Source: Agitococcus sp. (lineage in GTDB: Bacteria > Pseudomonadota > Gammaproteobacteria > Pseudomonadales > Moraxellaceae). From it: a DNA stretch of 64,000 nt. The position numbers and the translations under genes are program-made. The notes under the pieces are model-generated. The model saw only the letters and a program-made list of their open reading frames with translations, did no database searches and was not told where the DNA came from. Shown piece by piece: positions 8,445-16,822 of this stretch (positions are counted from its first letter, which is position 1; each line of letters starts with the position of its first letter). The stretch lies in the NCBI GenBank assembly GCA_030646715.1, contig JAUSLJ010000035.1, forward strand, positions 1 through 64,000. The letters are read 5' to 3'.

Positions 8445-10463
8445 GTGTCCCATTTTGCTCATGTATTACAACCGTTAGATTTAGGTTTTGTCACTCTCCC
8501 TAATCGTGTGATTATGGGTTCAATGCATACTGGCCTCGAAGAGTTTCCCCCCGAAAGACAAGCCGCTTTTTTTGCCCGTCGTGCGGCTGGTGGAGTCGGT
8601 TTAATTATCACAGGCGGTATTTCGCCATCTGAGCTAGGTGTTTTAGGGCCTGGTATGTGCGCCATGCTCACCGAAGCCGATGCCAAAAAACATAAAGTCA
8701 TTACCGATGCTGTTCACGCTGAAGGTGGTCGTATATGTATGCAGATTTTGCACGCAGGTCGCCAATCGTATCATCCTGTGAATATTTCACCCTCTGGCAA
8801 AAAATCCCCGATTTATCCGTTTCCCCCGCAAACAATGACCGAAGAAGTTATTGAGCAAGAGTTAGCTAATTGGGTTAATGCCGCCGCTTTAGCCCAACAA
8901 GCGGGTTATGACGGTGTGGAAATTATGGGTTCAGAAGGCTATTTGCTGAATCAATTTTTAACGACGCGTGGTAATGAGCGTGATGATGCGTGGGGCGGTG
9001 ATTTTGAACGTCGTATGCGTTTCCCGCTTGAAGTAGTACGTCGTACCCGTGAACGTGTTGGCACCAATTTTATTATCGTTTATCGTTTGTCGATGTTGGA
9101 TTTAGTGCCCGATGGTCAAACCTTTGATGAAGTGATTACTCTTGCTAAAGAGCTAGAAAAAGCGGGTGTGACTATTATCAATACAGGTATTGGTTGGCAC
9201 GAAGCCAAAATCCCCACTATTGCGACAATGGTACCGCGTGGGGCATTTACATGGGTGACGCGTAAAGTCAAAGAAGCTGTCAGTATTCCTGTTTCTGCGT
9301 CCAACCGTATCAATATGCCTTCTCATGCCGAAGAAATTATTGCCAGTGGCGATGCCGATATGATTTCAATGGCACGCCCGATGTTGGCTGACCCAGATTG
9401 GGTCAAGAAAACTGCCGCTAACAAAGAAGAAGAAGTCAATACCTGTATTGGCTGTAACCAAGCGTGTTTAGATCATACGTTTGCCTTGCGTCAAGCTTCT
9501 TGTTTAGTGAATCCACAAGCGTGTTATGAAACAGAACTCATCTACGTTAAAACCGATAAGCCGAAAAACATTGCCGTTATTGGTGCTGGGCCTGCGGGTA
9601 TGTCCTTTGCTGCGGTAGCCGCAGAACGTGGACATAACGTCACTATATTTGATCAAGATACGCAAATTGGTGGTCAATTTAACATCGCCAAACAAGTGCC
9701 AGGTAAAGAAGAATTTTACGAAACCATTCGTTATTTTGGCGTGATGATGAAAAAACACGGCGTTAATTTACAACTGGGCAAACGTGTCAATGCCGACGAC
9801 GTGAAAGAGTTTGATGAAGTGGTGTTGGCAACAGGTATTGCACCTCGCCAATTGCCATTAGAAGGTATCAATCATCCGAAAGTATTGTCTTATATTGAAG
9901 TTTTACGTGACAAAAAGCCTGTCGGTAAACGTGTTGCCGTGATTGGTGCGGGTGGTATTGGTATGGATACTTCCGAGTATTTAACCCATGACCAAAGTCA
10001 CGCGCCTGCCAGTATTGATATTAATGAGTATCTGCGTGAGTGGGGTATTGATAAAACCTTACAAGCGCGTAGCGGTATTGAAGGCATGACCGAACACGTT
10101 GCGCCTAGTCCGCGTGAAGTGTATTTGCTCCAACGCAAAAACAAAAAGATCACAGGGCCGGGCAAAACGACGGGTTGGGCGCATCGTGCGGTATTGCTGA
10201 AAAAGGGCGTACACATGATCACGGGTGTTGAATACCAAAAAATTGATGATGTTGGCTTACATATCAGTATCAACGGTCAAACCCAAGTGTTGGAAGTGGA
10301 TAACGTAATCATCTGTGCAGGCCAAGACCCACAACGTGAGTTACAGGCAACGGTTGAAGCACTGGGTAAAAAAGTGCATTTAATTGGTGGTGCGGATGTA
10401 GCGGCTGAATTAGATGCGAAACGAGCTATTGCTCAAGGTGCGCGTTTAGCGGCTGAGGTTTAA
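8445..10463 (+). CDS. fadH: 2,4-dienoyl-CoA reductase (NADPH)
   Basis: The 672-residue flavo-iron-sulfur enzyme reduces 2,4-dienoyl-CoA during beta-oxidation of unsaturated fatty acids. The N-terminal TIM barrel of the old yellow enzyme family covers about 1-330. The 4Fe-4S ligands follow in CIGCNQACLD and SCLVNPQAC. FAD/NADPH-binding Rossmann motifs come next (VIGAGPAGMSFAAVAAERG and VAVIGAGGIGMDTSEYL). The start is GTG with GAGG 8 nt upstream. It is monocistronic with its own terminator and fits the lipid-handling gene set of this window. Confidence 0.95.
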   Translation: MSHFAHVLQPLDLGFVTLPNRVIMGSMHTGLEEFPPERQAAFFARRAAGGVGLIITGGISPSELGVLGPGMCAMLTEADAKKHKVITDAVHAEGGRICMQILHAGRQSYHPVNISPSGKKSPIYPFPPQTMTEEVIEQELANWVNAAALAQQAGYDGVEIMGSEGYLLNQFLTTRGNERDDAWGGDFERRMRFPLEVVRRTRERVGTNFIIVYRLSMLDLVPDGQTFDEVITLAKELEKAGVTIINTGIGWHEAKIPTIATMVPRGAFTWVTRKVKEAVSIPVSASNRINMPSHAEEIIASGDADMISMARPMLADPDWVKKTAANKEEEVNTCIGCNQACLDHTFALRQASCLVNPQACYETELIYVKTDKPKNIAVIGAGPAGMSFAAVAAERGHNVTIFDQDTQIGGQFNIAKQVPGKEEFYETIRYFGVMMKKHGVNLQLGKRVNADDVKEFDEVVLATGIAPRQLPLEGINHPKVLSYIEVLRDKKPVGKRVAVIGAGGIGMDTSEYLTHDQSHAPASIDINEYLREWGIDKTLQARSGIEGMTEHVAPSPREVYLLQRKNKKITGPGKTTGWAHRAVLLKKGVHMITGVEYQKIDDVGLHISINGQTQVLEVDNVIICAGQDPQRELQATVEALGKKVHLIGGADVAAELDAKRAIAQGARLAAEV

Positions 10464-10474
10464 TCGTTTGTTAT

Positions 10475-10514
10475 ATGACCTATGCTTTGTTACAAAAGCA
10501 TAGGTCATTTTTTT
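10475..10514 (+). terminator. rho-independent terminator of fadH
   Basis: A 14-bp perfect stem (10475-10488 with 10495-10508) around GTTACA is followed by a seven-base T run. It begins 12 bp after the fadH stop. Confidence 0.95.
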
Positions 10515-10612
10515 GCGTCACTTCTCCATCGTCCATTTACCTCAAATTTGCTATATTGCCTACAGAAAAATCACCACGCATCATCTGAATTATCAAGCAG
10601 ATGGAGAGACTT

Positions 10613-11791
10613 ATGCTCACCAAACTTTTTTATACCCTCAAGCAGTATCAAGTACCTGTCTCGGTGCGTGAGTATTTGGATTTAATTAGTGCCTTAGATA
10701 ATGGCTTGGCTTTTGCGGATATGGACGATTTTTATCGCCTGTCGCGCACCTGTTTGGTTAAAGATGAAAAGCATTTTGATAAGTTTGATCGGGCTTTTAA
10801 ACATTTTTTTGATGGTTTAGATACCGCGACGAATCCTTTAGACAGTGCCAATATTCCCGATGATTGGTTACGCAAAGAAATCGAAAAAACATTAACGCCA
10901 GAAGAATTTGAGCAGCTACAGAAAATGGGTTCGCTGGAAAAGTTGATGGAAGAATTTGAAAAACGTCTGCAAGAACAACATAAACGCCATCAAGGTGGCA
11001 ATAAAATGGTCGGTACAGGCGGCACGTCACCCTTTGGTGCGTACGGAGCTAATCCTGAAGGCATTCGTTTAGCAGGACCATCGCGTAATAAAACTGCCGT
11101 TAAAGTATGGGAAAAAAGAGACTTCAAAAATTTAGATGATTCGCAAGAGCTAGGCATCCGTAATTTACAAGTGGCGTTACGTCGTTTGCGTCGTTTTGCC
11201 CGTCAAGGCGTAGAAGAAGAATTAGATATTGCCGATACCATCAAATCGACCGCCCATAAAGGCGGAATGCTGGATATTAAGTTAGTTCCTGAAAGAAAAA
11301 ACCGTGTCAAAGTGCTGATTTTTTTTGATGTGGGTGGCTCAATGGATCCGCATATTGAAGTTTGTGAGTCGCTATTTTCGGCGGCACGTAGTGAATTTAA
11401 GCATTTGCATTACTTTTATTTTCATAATTTTATTTACGAAAGTGTGTGGCAAGACAATAACCGCCGTTGGTCGGAGCGTTTGCCGATTTGGGACATTATT
11501 CATAAATACGGTTCAGATTATCGTGTCATATTTGTCGGCGATGCCACTATGTCTCCGTACGAAATATTATCGGCGGGTGGTTCAGTCGAGCATTTTAATG
11601 AAGAGGCAGGCGCTGTGTGGATGCAGCGGTTATGCCAGCATTTTCACAAAGTCGTGTGGCTAAATCCTGAACCTGATCGGGCATGGCAGATGACTCAATC
11701 CATACAGCATGTACGCAAATTATTAGATGAGCGTATGTATGCCTTGACTTTACAAGGGCTAGAAGCTGCGACTAAGTATTTGAGCAAGTAG
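10613..11791 (+). CDS. VWA-domain protein, CoxE-like family
   Basis: The 392-residue cytoplasmic protein belongs to the CoxE-like VWA family, which usually works with a MoxR AAA+ ATPase in assembling or activating metalloenzymes. The N-terminal half is charged and helical. The C-terminal VWA domain has the MIDAS sequence FFDVGGSMDPHI (about 244-255) with the DxGxS pattern. I took the ATG at 10613 because GGAGAG lies 6 nt upstream; an earlier in-frame ATG at 10601 lacks a site. No MoxR-type ATPase gene is beside it in this window. Confidence 0.85.
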   Translation: MLTKLFYTLKQYQVPVSVREYLDLISALDNGLAFADMDDFYRLSRTCLVKDEKHFDKFDRAFKHFFDGLDTATNPLDSANIPDDWLRKEIEKTLTPEEFEQLQKMGSLEKLMEEFEKRLQEQHKRHQGGNKMVGTGGTSPFGAYGANPEGIRLAGPSRNKTAVKVWEKRDFKNLDDSQELGIRNLQVALRRLRRFARQGVEEELDIADTIKSTAHKGGMLDIKLVPERKNRVKVLIFFDVGGSMDPHIEVCESLFSAARSEFKHLHYFYFHNFIYESVWQDNNRRWSERLPIWDIIHKYGSDYRVIFVGDATMSPYEILSAGGSVEHFNEEAGAVWMQRLCQHFHKVVWLNPEPDRAWQMTQSIQHVRKLLDERMYALTLQGLEAATKYLSK

Positions 11792-11882
11792 ATTTGATGT
11801 AGAGAAAGTGCTACGTTGTTGGGCTAAGAATATTTTAAAAACAGCGTAGTAAAAAAATAAAAAAGATGAAGGAATAACTTTG

Positions 11883-12482
11883 ATGAGTAGTAATTTTAGC
11901 TGGTTTTTGCGCTTTATTATTTATATCCCCTTGATGATTAGTATTGCCTTTTTGAGCTCTTATTTTTATCTCACGAGTAAATTTGATACCAATATAGAAG
12001 CATGTCTCAGTGACAAGTCCATTATTCCACCAACAGTTGCTGATAGAAAAAAAATGGTGCCATTTGTAGGGTGTTTAAAAAAGAAAAGTAATTTCTTTCT
12101 TACCAAAATGATGGATGAAAATCGATTATATCAATATGCTTATCCAAAACTCCCGTGTGCTTTTGTGGGTAAATGGCATGTTTCAGAAAATATGAATGAA
12201 TATTGGCTGACAATTAACGCTGATTCAACGTTTTTCATCAAAGCGATTCGATACGGTCAAGATGAAAAAAGTGCGTCTCGGCCTTTAAGAACAGGAGTAT
12301 GGAGCTCAACAAGCCCCAACATAGCCATTCAATTTTTTGACGATAGTTTCTTTTGGCCAATTAATCAAAGCTCAGTCGAGTGGGTCAGTAAAAATTATTT
12401 TCTAATGAACAATGGTTTTGATCAAACTTTATATTTTAACAGGCATTCAATTTTAGCTGAGGGGTGTGCATTTAAGCTTTAA
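11883..12482 (+). CDS. membrane-anchored protein of unknown function, paralogue 1
   Basis: The 199-residue protein has one N-terminal membrane segment (about residues 8-30), after which the chain should face the periplasm. It is a clear paralogue of the next gene: both contain PC..VG.W, GVWSS, a WPIN/WPID step followed by VEW, and a closing Y..R.S..A.C block. Paired cysteines at like positions suggest disulfides. AAGGAA precedes the ATG at 11883. I do not recognise the family. The gene is AT-rich compared with htpG downstream and more diverged-looking than its sister. Confidence 0.7.
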   Translation: MSSNFSWFLRFIIYIPLMISIAFLSSYFYLTSKFDTNIEACLSDKSIIPPTVADRKKMVPFVGCLKKKSNFFLTKMMDENRLYQYAYPKLPCAFVGKWHVSENMNEYWLTINADSTFFIKAIRYGQDEKSASRPLRTGVWSSTSPNIAIQFFDDSFFWPINQSSVEWVSKNYFLMNNGFDQTLYFNRHSILAEGCAFKL

Positions 12483-12504
12483 CGTAAGTTTGTTTGCGTT
12501 TTCC

Positions 12505-12566
12505 ATGCGCCCTGAGCTTGTCGAAGTGTTCTGTGCAAATGGTTTGATAGGCTCACCATAAACGGT
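12505..12566. repeat. palindromic intergenic repeat (family R2), second copy
   Basis: It carries GCGCCCTGAGCTTGTCGAAG and, facing it, TTTGATAGGCTCACCATAAA, matching 2258-2309 with more decay in the right arm. It separates the two paralogous genes. Confidence 0.7.
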
Positions 12567-12590
12567 GAAACTTTTATTTAGGTAGTTAGC

Positions 12591-13187
12591 ATGGGCAAAG
12601 ATTTCCGTTTATTTTGGCGGTTTGTTTTTTTTGTTCCTTTCGTTTTTTTTGTTTTTACCGTACTTCGCGGTTATGCCATGTCGAAATTTGCGCAAAGTTT
12701 AGAATTTTGCTCTTGGCGATTACCTTCTGCATCAAAAGATGAGCAAGCAGAAATGCGCGACTTTATCGTTTGTTTGCAAAAAAACAATAACCCTGTTGTC
12801 CGTTGGTACATGAAGCCCGAACGTTATTACAACATGATCCAACCGCACGTTCCTTGCCAATGGGTGGGTCGTTGGCAAGCAAAACGCGACAAAATATCGT
12901 TTGCCATCGAACTTAAAGCCAATGGCAAATTTAAAATTGATAACGACTCCATGGAAGTATTAACAAAACAGCAGCAGAATGACTATACCGAAGGTTATGA
13001 AGGCGTGTGGAGTAGTCCGAGCAAAGAAAGCATTATGTGGTTTGGTGGTAGCCGTATTTGGCCAATTGATGAGAATAAAGTGGAATGGCAAAATGCCGAT
13101 CAATTAGTGATCCATGAGTTAAATGGCGAAAAAACTTATTATCAAAGACAATCAGCGCATATAGCGAATTGTCCCTATTACCCTTGA
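12591..13187 (+). CDS. membrane-anchored protein of unknown function, paralogue 2
   Basis: The 198-residue protein has an N-terminal hydrophobic anchor (about residues 8-29, very rich in Phe) and a probable periplasmic domain. It shares with the preceding gene the PCQWVGRWQA, EGVWSS, IWPID followed by VEW, and final YYQRQSAHIANC blocks. In both, the domain looks like a short beta-sheet unit with an exposed substrate- or ligand-binding face, but this is speculation. Its stop codon lies inside the -35 element of the htpG heat-shock promoter. Confidence 0.75.
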   Translation: MGKDFRLFWRFVFFVPFVFFVFTVLRGYAMSKFAQSLEFCSWRLPSASKDEQAEMRDFIVCLQKNNNPVVRWYMKPERYYNMIQPHVPCQWVGRWQAKRDKISFAIELKANGKFKIDNDSMEVLTKQQQNDYTEGYEGVWSSPSKESIMWFGGSRIWPIDENKVEWQNADQLVIHELNGEKTYYQRQSAHIANCPYYP

Positions 13188-13208
13188 ACTCTATTTTAAA
13201 ATCCCCAT
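13183..13208 (+). promoter_or_regulatory. sigma-32-type heat-shock promoter of htpG
   Basis: CTTGAA at 13183-13188 and CCCCAT at 13203-13208 are separated by 14 nt, matching the RpoH consensus. The distance to the htpG ATG is 44 nt. The groESL promoter in this window has the same hexamers and the same spacing. Confidence 0.85.
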
Positions 13209-13252
13209 GTTGATGCTCATATAAGTCCCTGAACTGAAGGAGTAATCTCAAC

Positions 13253-15172
13253 ATGACTGACAATACCACTCAAAAAGAAACCTTAGGCTTTCAAACAGAA
13301 GTCTCTAAATTATTGCATTTGATGATTCACTCGTTATATAGCAATCCAGAAATTTTCTTGCGCGAGTTAATCTCGAACGCTTCTGATGCCGCCGACAAAT
13401 TACGTTTTGAAGCCTTAAGCCATCCTGAATGGTTAAGTGACGACCCCGAATTAAAAATTTGGTTAGATGTAGATAAAGATGCAAAAACCATTACCTTGCG
13501 TGACAACGGCATTGGCATGAATCGCCAAGAAGTGATTGATAATTTAGGCACGATTGCCCGTTCTGGCACGTCCGAATTTGTTGGTAACTTAACAGGCGAC
13601 CAAAAGAAAGATGCTCAACTCATTGGTCAATTTGGTGTCGGTTTTTACTCCGCCTTTGTCGTTGCCCAAAAAGTAGAAGTCTTTACCCGCCGTGCAGGTG
13701 CAGCTACCAGTGAAGGTGTTAAATGGGAGTCTGAAGGTGAGGGCGCATTCAGCGTCGAAGCCATCGACAAAGCAGAACGCGGAACAACTATCGTTTTACA
13801 CTTGCGCCCAACTCAAGAAGAGTTTGCGGATGAGTGGCGTTTAAAAACCATTGTTCACAAATATGCCGAACATATTGCCATTCCTGTATGTATGCCTGTA
13901 GCGCAAGAAGCCGCTGATGAAGAAGACGAAACTGTCGTTTCTGAACAAGGCACAACCTACGAAACCATCAACAAAGCCGCAGCGTTGTGGACGCGTCCAC
14001 GTAATGAAATTACTGATGAAGAGTATCAAGGTTTTTATAAACACATCGCTCATGATTACGATAATCCTTTAGCGTGGAATCACAATAAAGTCGAAGGCAA
14101 ACTTGAATACACTTCCTTGCTGTTTGCACCTAAGCGTGCACCTCAAGATTTGTATCAACGCGAAGGTGTGCGCGGTTTAAAGCTATACGTCCAACGCGTA
14201 TTTATCATGGACGACGCAGAACAGTTTTTACCGATGTATTTACGCTTTATCAAAGGAATCGTTGACTCTAATGATTTGCCCTTGAACGTGTCGCGTGAAT
14301 TATTACAGTCAGGCAAGATTGTTGACAGCATGAAAACGGCCTTAACTCGTCGTTCTTTAGATATGTTAACCACAATGGCCGAAACCAAGCCTGAAGATTA
14401 TGCTATTTGCTGGTCACAGTTTGGTAGTGTGTTAAAAGAAGGCGTGGCCGAAGATCATGCTAATCAAGATAAAGTCTTAAAATTATTACGCTTTACTTCT
14501 ACCCATTCGGGTGATGCTGTTGAATCGGTTGCCTTAGCGGATTATGTTGGACGGATGAAAGAGGGCCAAGATAAAGTTTATTATCTCACTGCCGAAAACT
14601 TTAATGCCGCTAGCCAAAGCCCGCATCTAGAAGTATTCCGTAAAAAAGGCGTAGAAGTGCTGTTATTGACAGATCGCTTAGACGAATGGTTAATGACGCA
14701 TCTTACTGAATTTGAAGGAAAAAAATTCCAGCATATTGCTAAAGGCGATTTGGATTTAGGCGAATTAAACACTGAAGAAGACAAAAAAGCTGAAGAGCAA
14801 CTGCAAGAAAGCAGCCAGCCTTTAGTTGAGCGTTTGCAAAAAGTGTTAGCTGAAAAAGTACAGGCGGTTAAAGCCACGCAACGTTTAACCGATTCGCCTG
14901 CTTGTTTAGTGCGTAATCAATATGATTTAGGGGCAGCATTGCGTCAAATGTTAGAAGCAAGCGGCCAGAAACTGCCTGAGTCTAAACCTACTTTAGAAGT
15001 TAACCCGAACCATCCGTTGATGAATCGTTTAGGGAATACTGCGGATGACGGTCGTTTTGAGTCTTTAGCGTTAATTATTTTAGACCAAGCGACCTTGGCC
15101 GAAGGTGGCGCATTGGCAGATCCAGCGGCTTATGTTAAACGTCTCAATAGTTTATTGATGGAATTAGCGTAA
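13253..15172 (+). CDS. htpG: HtpG, bacterial Hsp90 chaperone
   Basis: The 639-residue ATP-dependent chaperone has the full Hsp90 layout: an N-terminal GHKL ATPase domain with [20 protein letters not shown] and [11 protein letters not shown], a middle client-binding domain (about 230-500) with [12 protein letters not shown] and [11 protein letters not shown], and a C-terminal dimerisation domain. GAAGGAG precedes the ATG by about 11 nt. Expression should be heat-inducible from the promoter at 13183. Confidence 0.98.
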   Translation: MTDNTTQKETLGFQTEVSKLLHLMIHSLYSNPEIFLRELISNASDAADKLRFEALSHPEWLSDDPELKIWLDVDKDAKTITLRDNGIGMNRQEVIDNLGTIARSGTSEFVGNLTGDQKKDAQLIGQFGVGFYSAFVVAQKVEVFTRRAGAATSEGVKWESEGEGAFSVEAIDKAERGTTIVLHLRPTQEEFADEWRLKTIVHKYAEHIAIPVCMPVAQEAADEEDETVVSEQGTTYETINKAAALWTRPRNEITDEEYQGFYKHIAHDYDNPLAWNHNKVEGKLEYTSLLFAPKRAPQDLYQREGVRGLKLYVQRVFIMDDAEQFLPMYLRFIKGIVDSNDLPLNVSRELLQSGKIVDSMKTALTRRSLDMLTTMAETKPEDYAICWSQFGSVLKEGVAEDHANQDKVLKLLRFTSTHSGDAVESVALADYVGRMKEGQDKVYYLTAENFNAASQSPHLEVFRKKGVEVLLLTDRLDEWLMTHLTEFEGKKFQHIAKGDLDLGELNTEEDKKAEEQLQESSQPLVERLQKVLAEKVQAVKATQRLTDSPACLVRNQYDLGAALRQMLEASGQKLPESKPTLEVNPNHPLMNRLGNTADDGRFESLALIILDQATLAEGGALADPAAYVKRLNSLLMELA

Positions 15173-15251
15173 GCTAAATAACCTTCGCTCTGACGCTCTT
15201 AATTAAAGAGAGTGTTAGGCGCGAGGGGATTATTATTTCTACAGGTTGAAT

Positions 15252-16277
15252 ATGACAATAGCTAAACCGCGTGTTGCTGTGTTAGGTGGTGGTAGTTTTG
15301 GTACAGTGATTGCCAATCTTGCCGCAGGCAATGGTTGCCCAACGACTCAATGGTTGCGAGATGCCGATTTAGTCGAAGAAATGCAAACAACTCACGAGAA
15401 TTCGCGTTATCTGAAAGGGTTTACTCTGCATGAAAGTTTGCAATTCAGCAGTGATTTAGCGCAAACCGTCAGTCAAGCCGATTTAGTGTTTGTTGCTATT
15501 CCGAGTAAAGCTTTTCGCCAAGTTATTCAAGCAGCTAAACCCCATTTTCATGCCAAACAAATGCTCGTTAGTATGACGAAAGGCATTGAAGCGGGTACAT
15601 TTTCACTGATGAGTCAAATTATTCGGGAAGAAGTGCCTGACGCTCGTTTAGCAGTGTTAAGTGGCCCTAATTTAGCAAAAGAAATCGCGGCGAAAATGCC
15701 TGCGGGTACAGTGGTTGCCAGTCTTGATCCAGATTTAAGGGCGACGGTTCATCATGCCTTAGCATGCCCTTATTTTCGTGTATTCGCTAACACAGATATT
15801 TATGGGGTCGAGCTGAGTGGTGCGCTAAAAAACATTTATGCTATTGCTACAGGTATGGCTCATGCGCAAAAAGCAGGTGAAAATACCCGTAGTATGTTGC
15901 TGACTCGTGCTTTAGCAGAAATGAGTCGTTTTGCCGTGCAGTTAGGCGCAAATCCACTGACCTTTTTAGGTTTGGCAGGTGTAGGCGATTTATTTGCGAC
16001 CTGTAACTCGCCGCTTAGTCGAAATTATCAGGTTGGTTTTGCTTTAGGTTCGGGTAAAAAGTTGGCGGATATTATTGCTGATTTAGAACAAACAGCCGAA
16101 GGTATTAATACCATTCAACAAGTGAAGCAACAAGCCGATAAATTAGGTGTTTATATGCCGATTGTCAGCGGCTTATACGACATTATCTATAATGACCAAC
16201 CGATTATGTCGGTTGCTGCTAAAATGATGAATAGCGGGCAGCGAAGTGATGTCGAGTTCGTACTTCCTAATCGGTGA
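15252..16277 (+). CDS. gpsA: glycerol-3-phosphate dehydrogenase [NAD(P)+]
   Basis: The 341-residue enzyme reduces dihydroxyacetone phosphate to sn-glycerol 3-phosphate, the phospholipid backbone precursor. The nucleotide-binding motif VAVLGGGSFGTVIANLAA is at about 8-25, the catalytic lysine is in ELSGALKNIYAIATG, and the GVGDLFATCNSPLSRN block is typical. I took the ATG at 15252 with AGG upstream rather than the TTG two codons earlier. Its 3' end abuts sixA, suggesting co-transcription. Confidence 0.96.
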   Translation: MTIAKPRVAVLGGGSFGTVIANLAAGNGCPTTQWLRDADLVEEMQTTHENSRYLKGFTLHESLQFSSDLAQTVSQADLVFVAIPSKAFRQVIQAAKPHFHAKQMLVSMTKGIEAGTFSLMSQIIREEVPDARLAVLSGPNLAKEIAAKMPAGTVVASLDPDLRATVHHALACPYFRVFANTDIYGVELSGALKNIYAIATGMAHAQKAGENTRSMLLTRALAEMSRFAVQLGANPLTFLGLAGVGDLFATCNSPLSRNYQVGFALGSGKKLADIIADLEQTAEGINTIQQVKQQADKLGVYMPIVSGLYDIIYNDQPIMSVAAKMMNSGQRSDVEFVLPNR

Positions 16278-16282
16278 ACAAT

Positions 16283-16753
16283 ATGCAAATTATCCTCATT
16301 CGTCACGGTCAAGCAGAGCATCAAAGTAGTACCGATGCCAAGCGCGCATTAACGGCTCTTGGTGAAGCTCAAGCGCAACAAACAGCGGCATGGTTAGTGA
16401 ATCACGGCTTTCAATTGGATGGCTTGTTTGTTAGCCCCTATTTGCGTGCTCAGCAAACGGCTGTTCATATCAGTCAAGCTTTAGATGTACCTATTACGAC
16501 GTGTGATTACATTCGGCCTGATAGTCCGCCTTTACAGACGGTTAAATGGTTAGAGCAGTTAGAGTTGCCTGAAGAGTCGGTGATTGCTTTAGTGTGTCAT
16601 ATGCCTATTGTCGGCTTATTGGCCAGTTTTTTTGTTGATGGCGATTGGCAACATGGACAAGCTTTTCAGTTGGCGCAAGCTAAAGTAGTAGAGTTGCCTT
16701 TGTTGGCGGCGGGGTTAGGGAAGCAGTTAACGGATTTTGTTCCACATCCGTAA
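16283..16753 (+). CDS. sixA: SixA-type phosphohistidine phosphatase
   Basis: The 156-residue protein belongs to the histidine phosphatase superfamily. The catalytic motif RHG is at residues 7-9 (H8 as nucleophile) in MQIILIRHGQAEH, and the second histidine is in LVCHMPIVG. SixA proteins act on phosphohistidine, in E. coli on the NPr protein of the nitrogen PTS, whose EI-Ntr gene (ptsP) is at 2370. The ATG at 16283 matches SixA starts; a GTG at 16274 overlapping the gpsA stop is also possible. Confidence 0.85.
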   Translation: MQIILIRHGQAEHQSSTDAKRALTALGEAQAQQTAAWLVNHGFQLDGLFVSPYLRAQQTAVHISQALDVPITTCDYIRPDSPPLQTVKWLEQLELPEESVIALVCHMPIVGLLASFFVDGDWQHGQAFQLAQAKVVELPLLAAGLGKQLTDFVPHP

Positions 16754-16822
16754 GTTATATGAGTACAGGGCACGTCTAATCGTGCTGTCAATTTAACAAG
16801 CTTAAACCTGTAGGGTTTTTCA

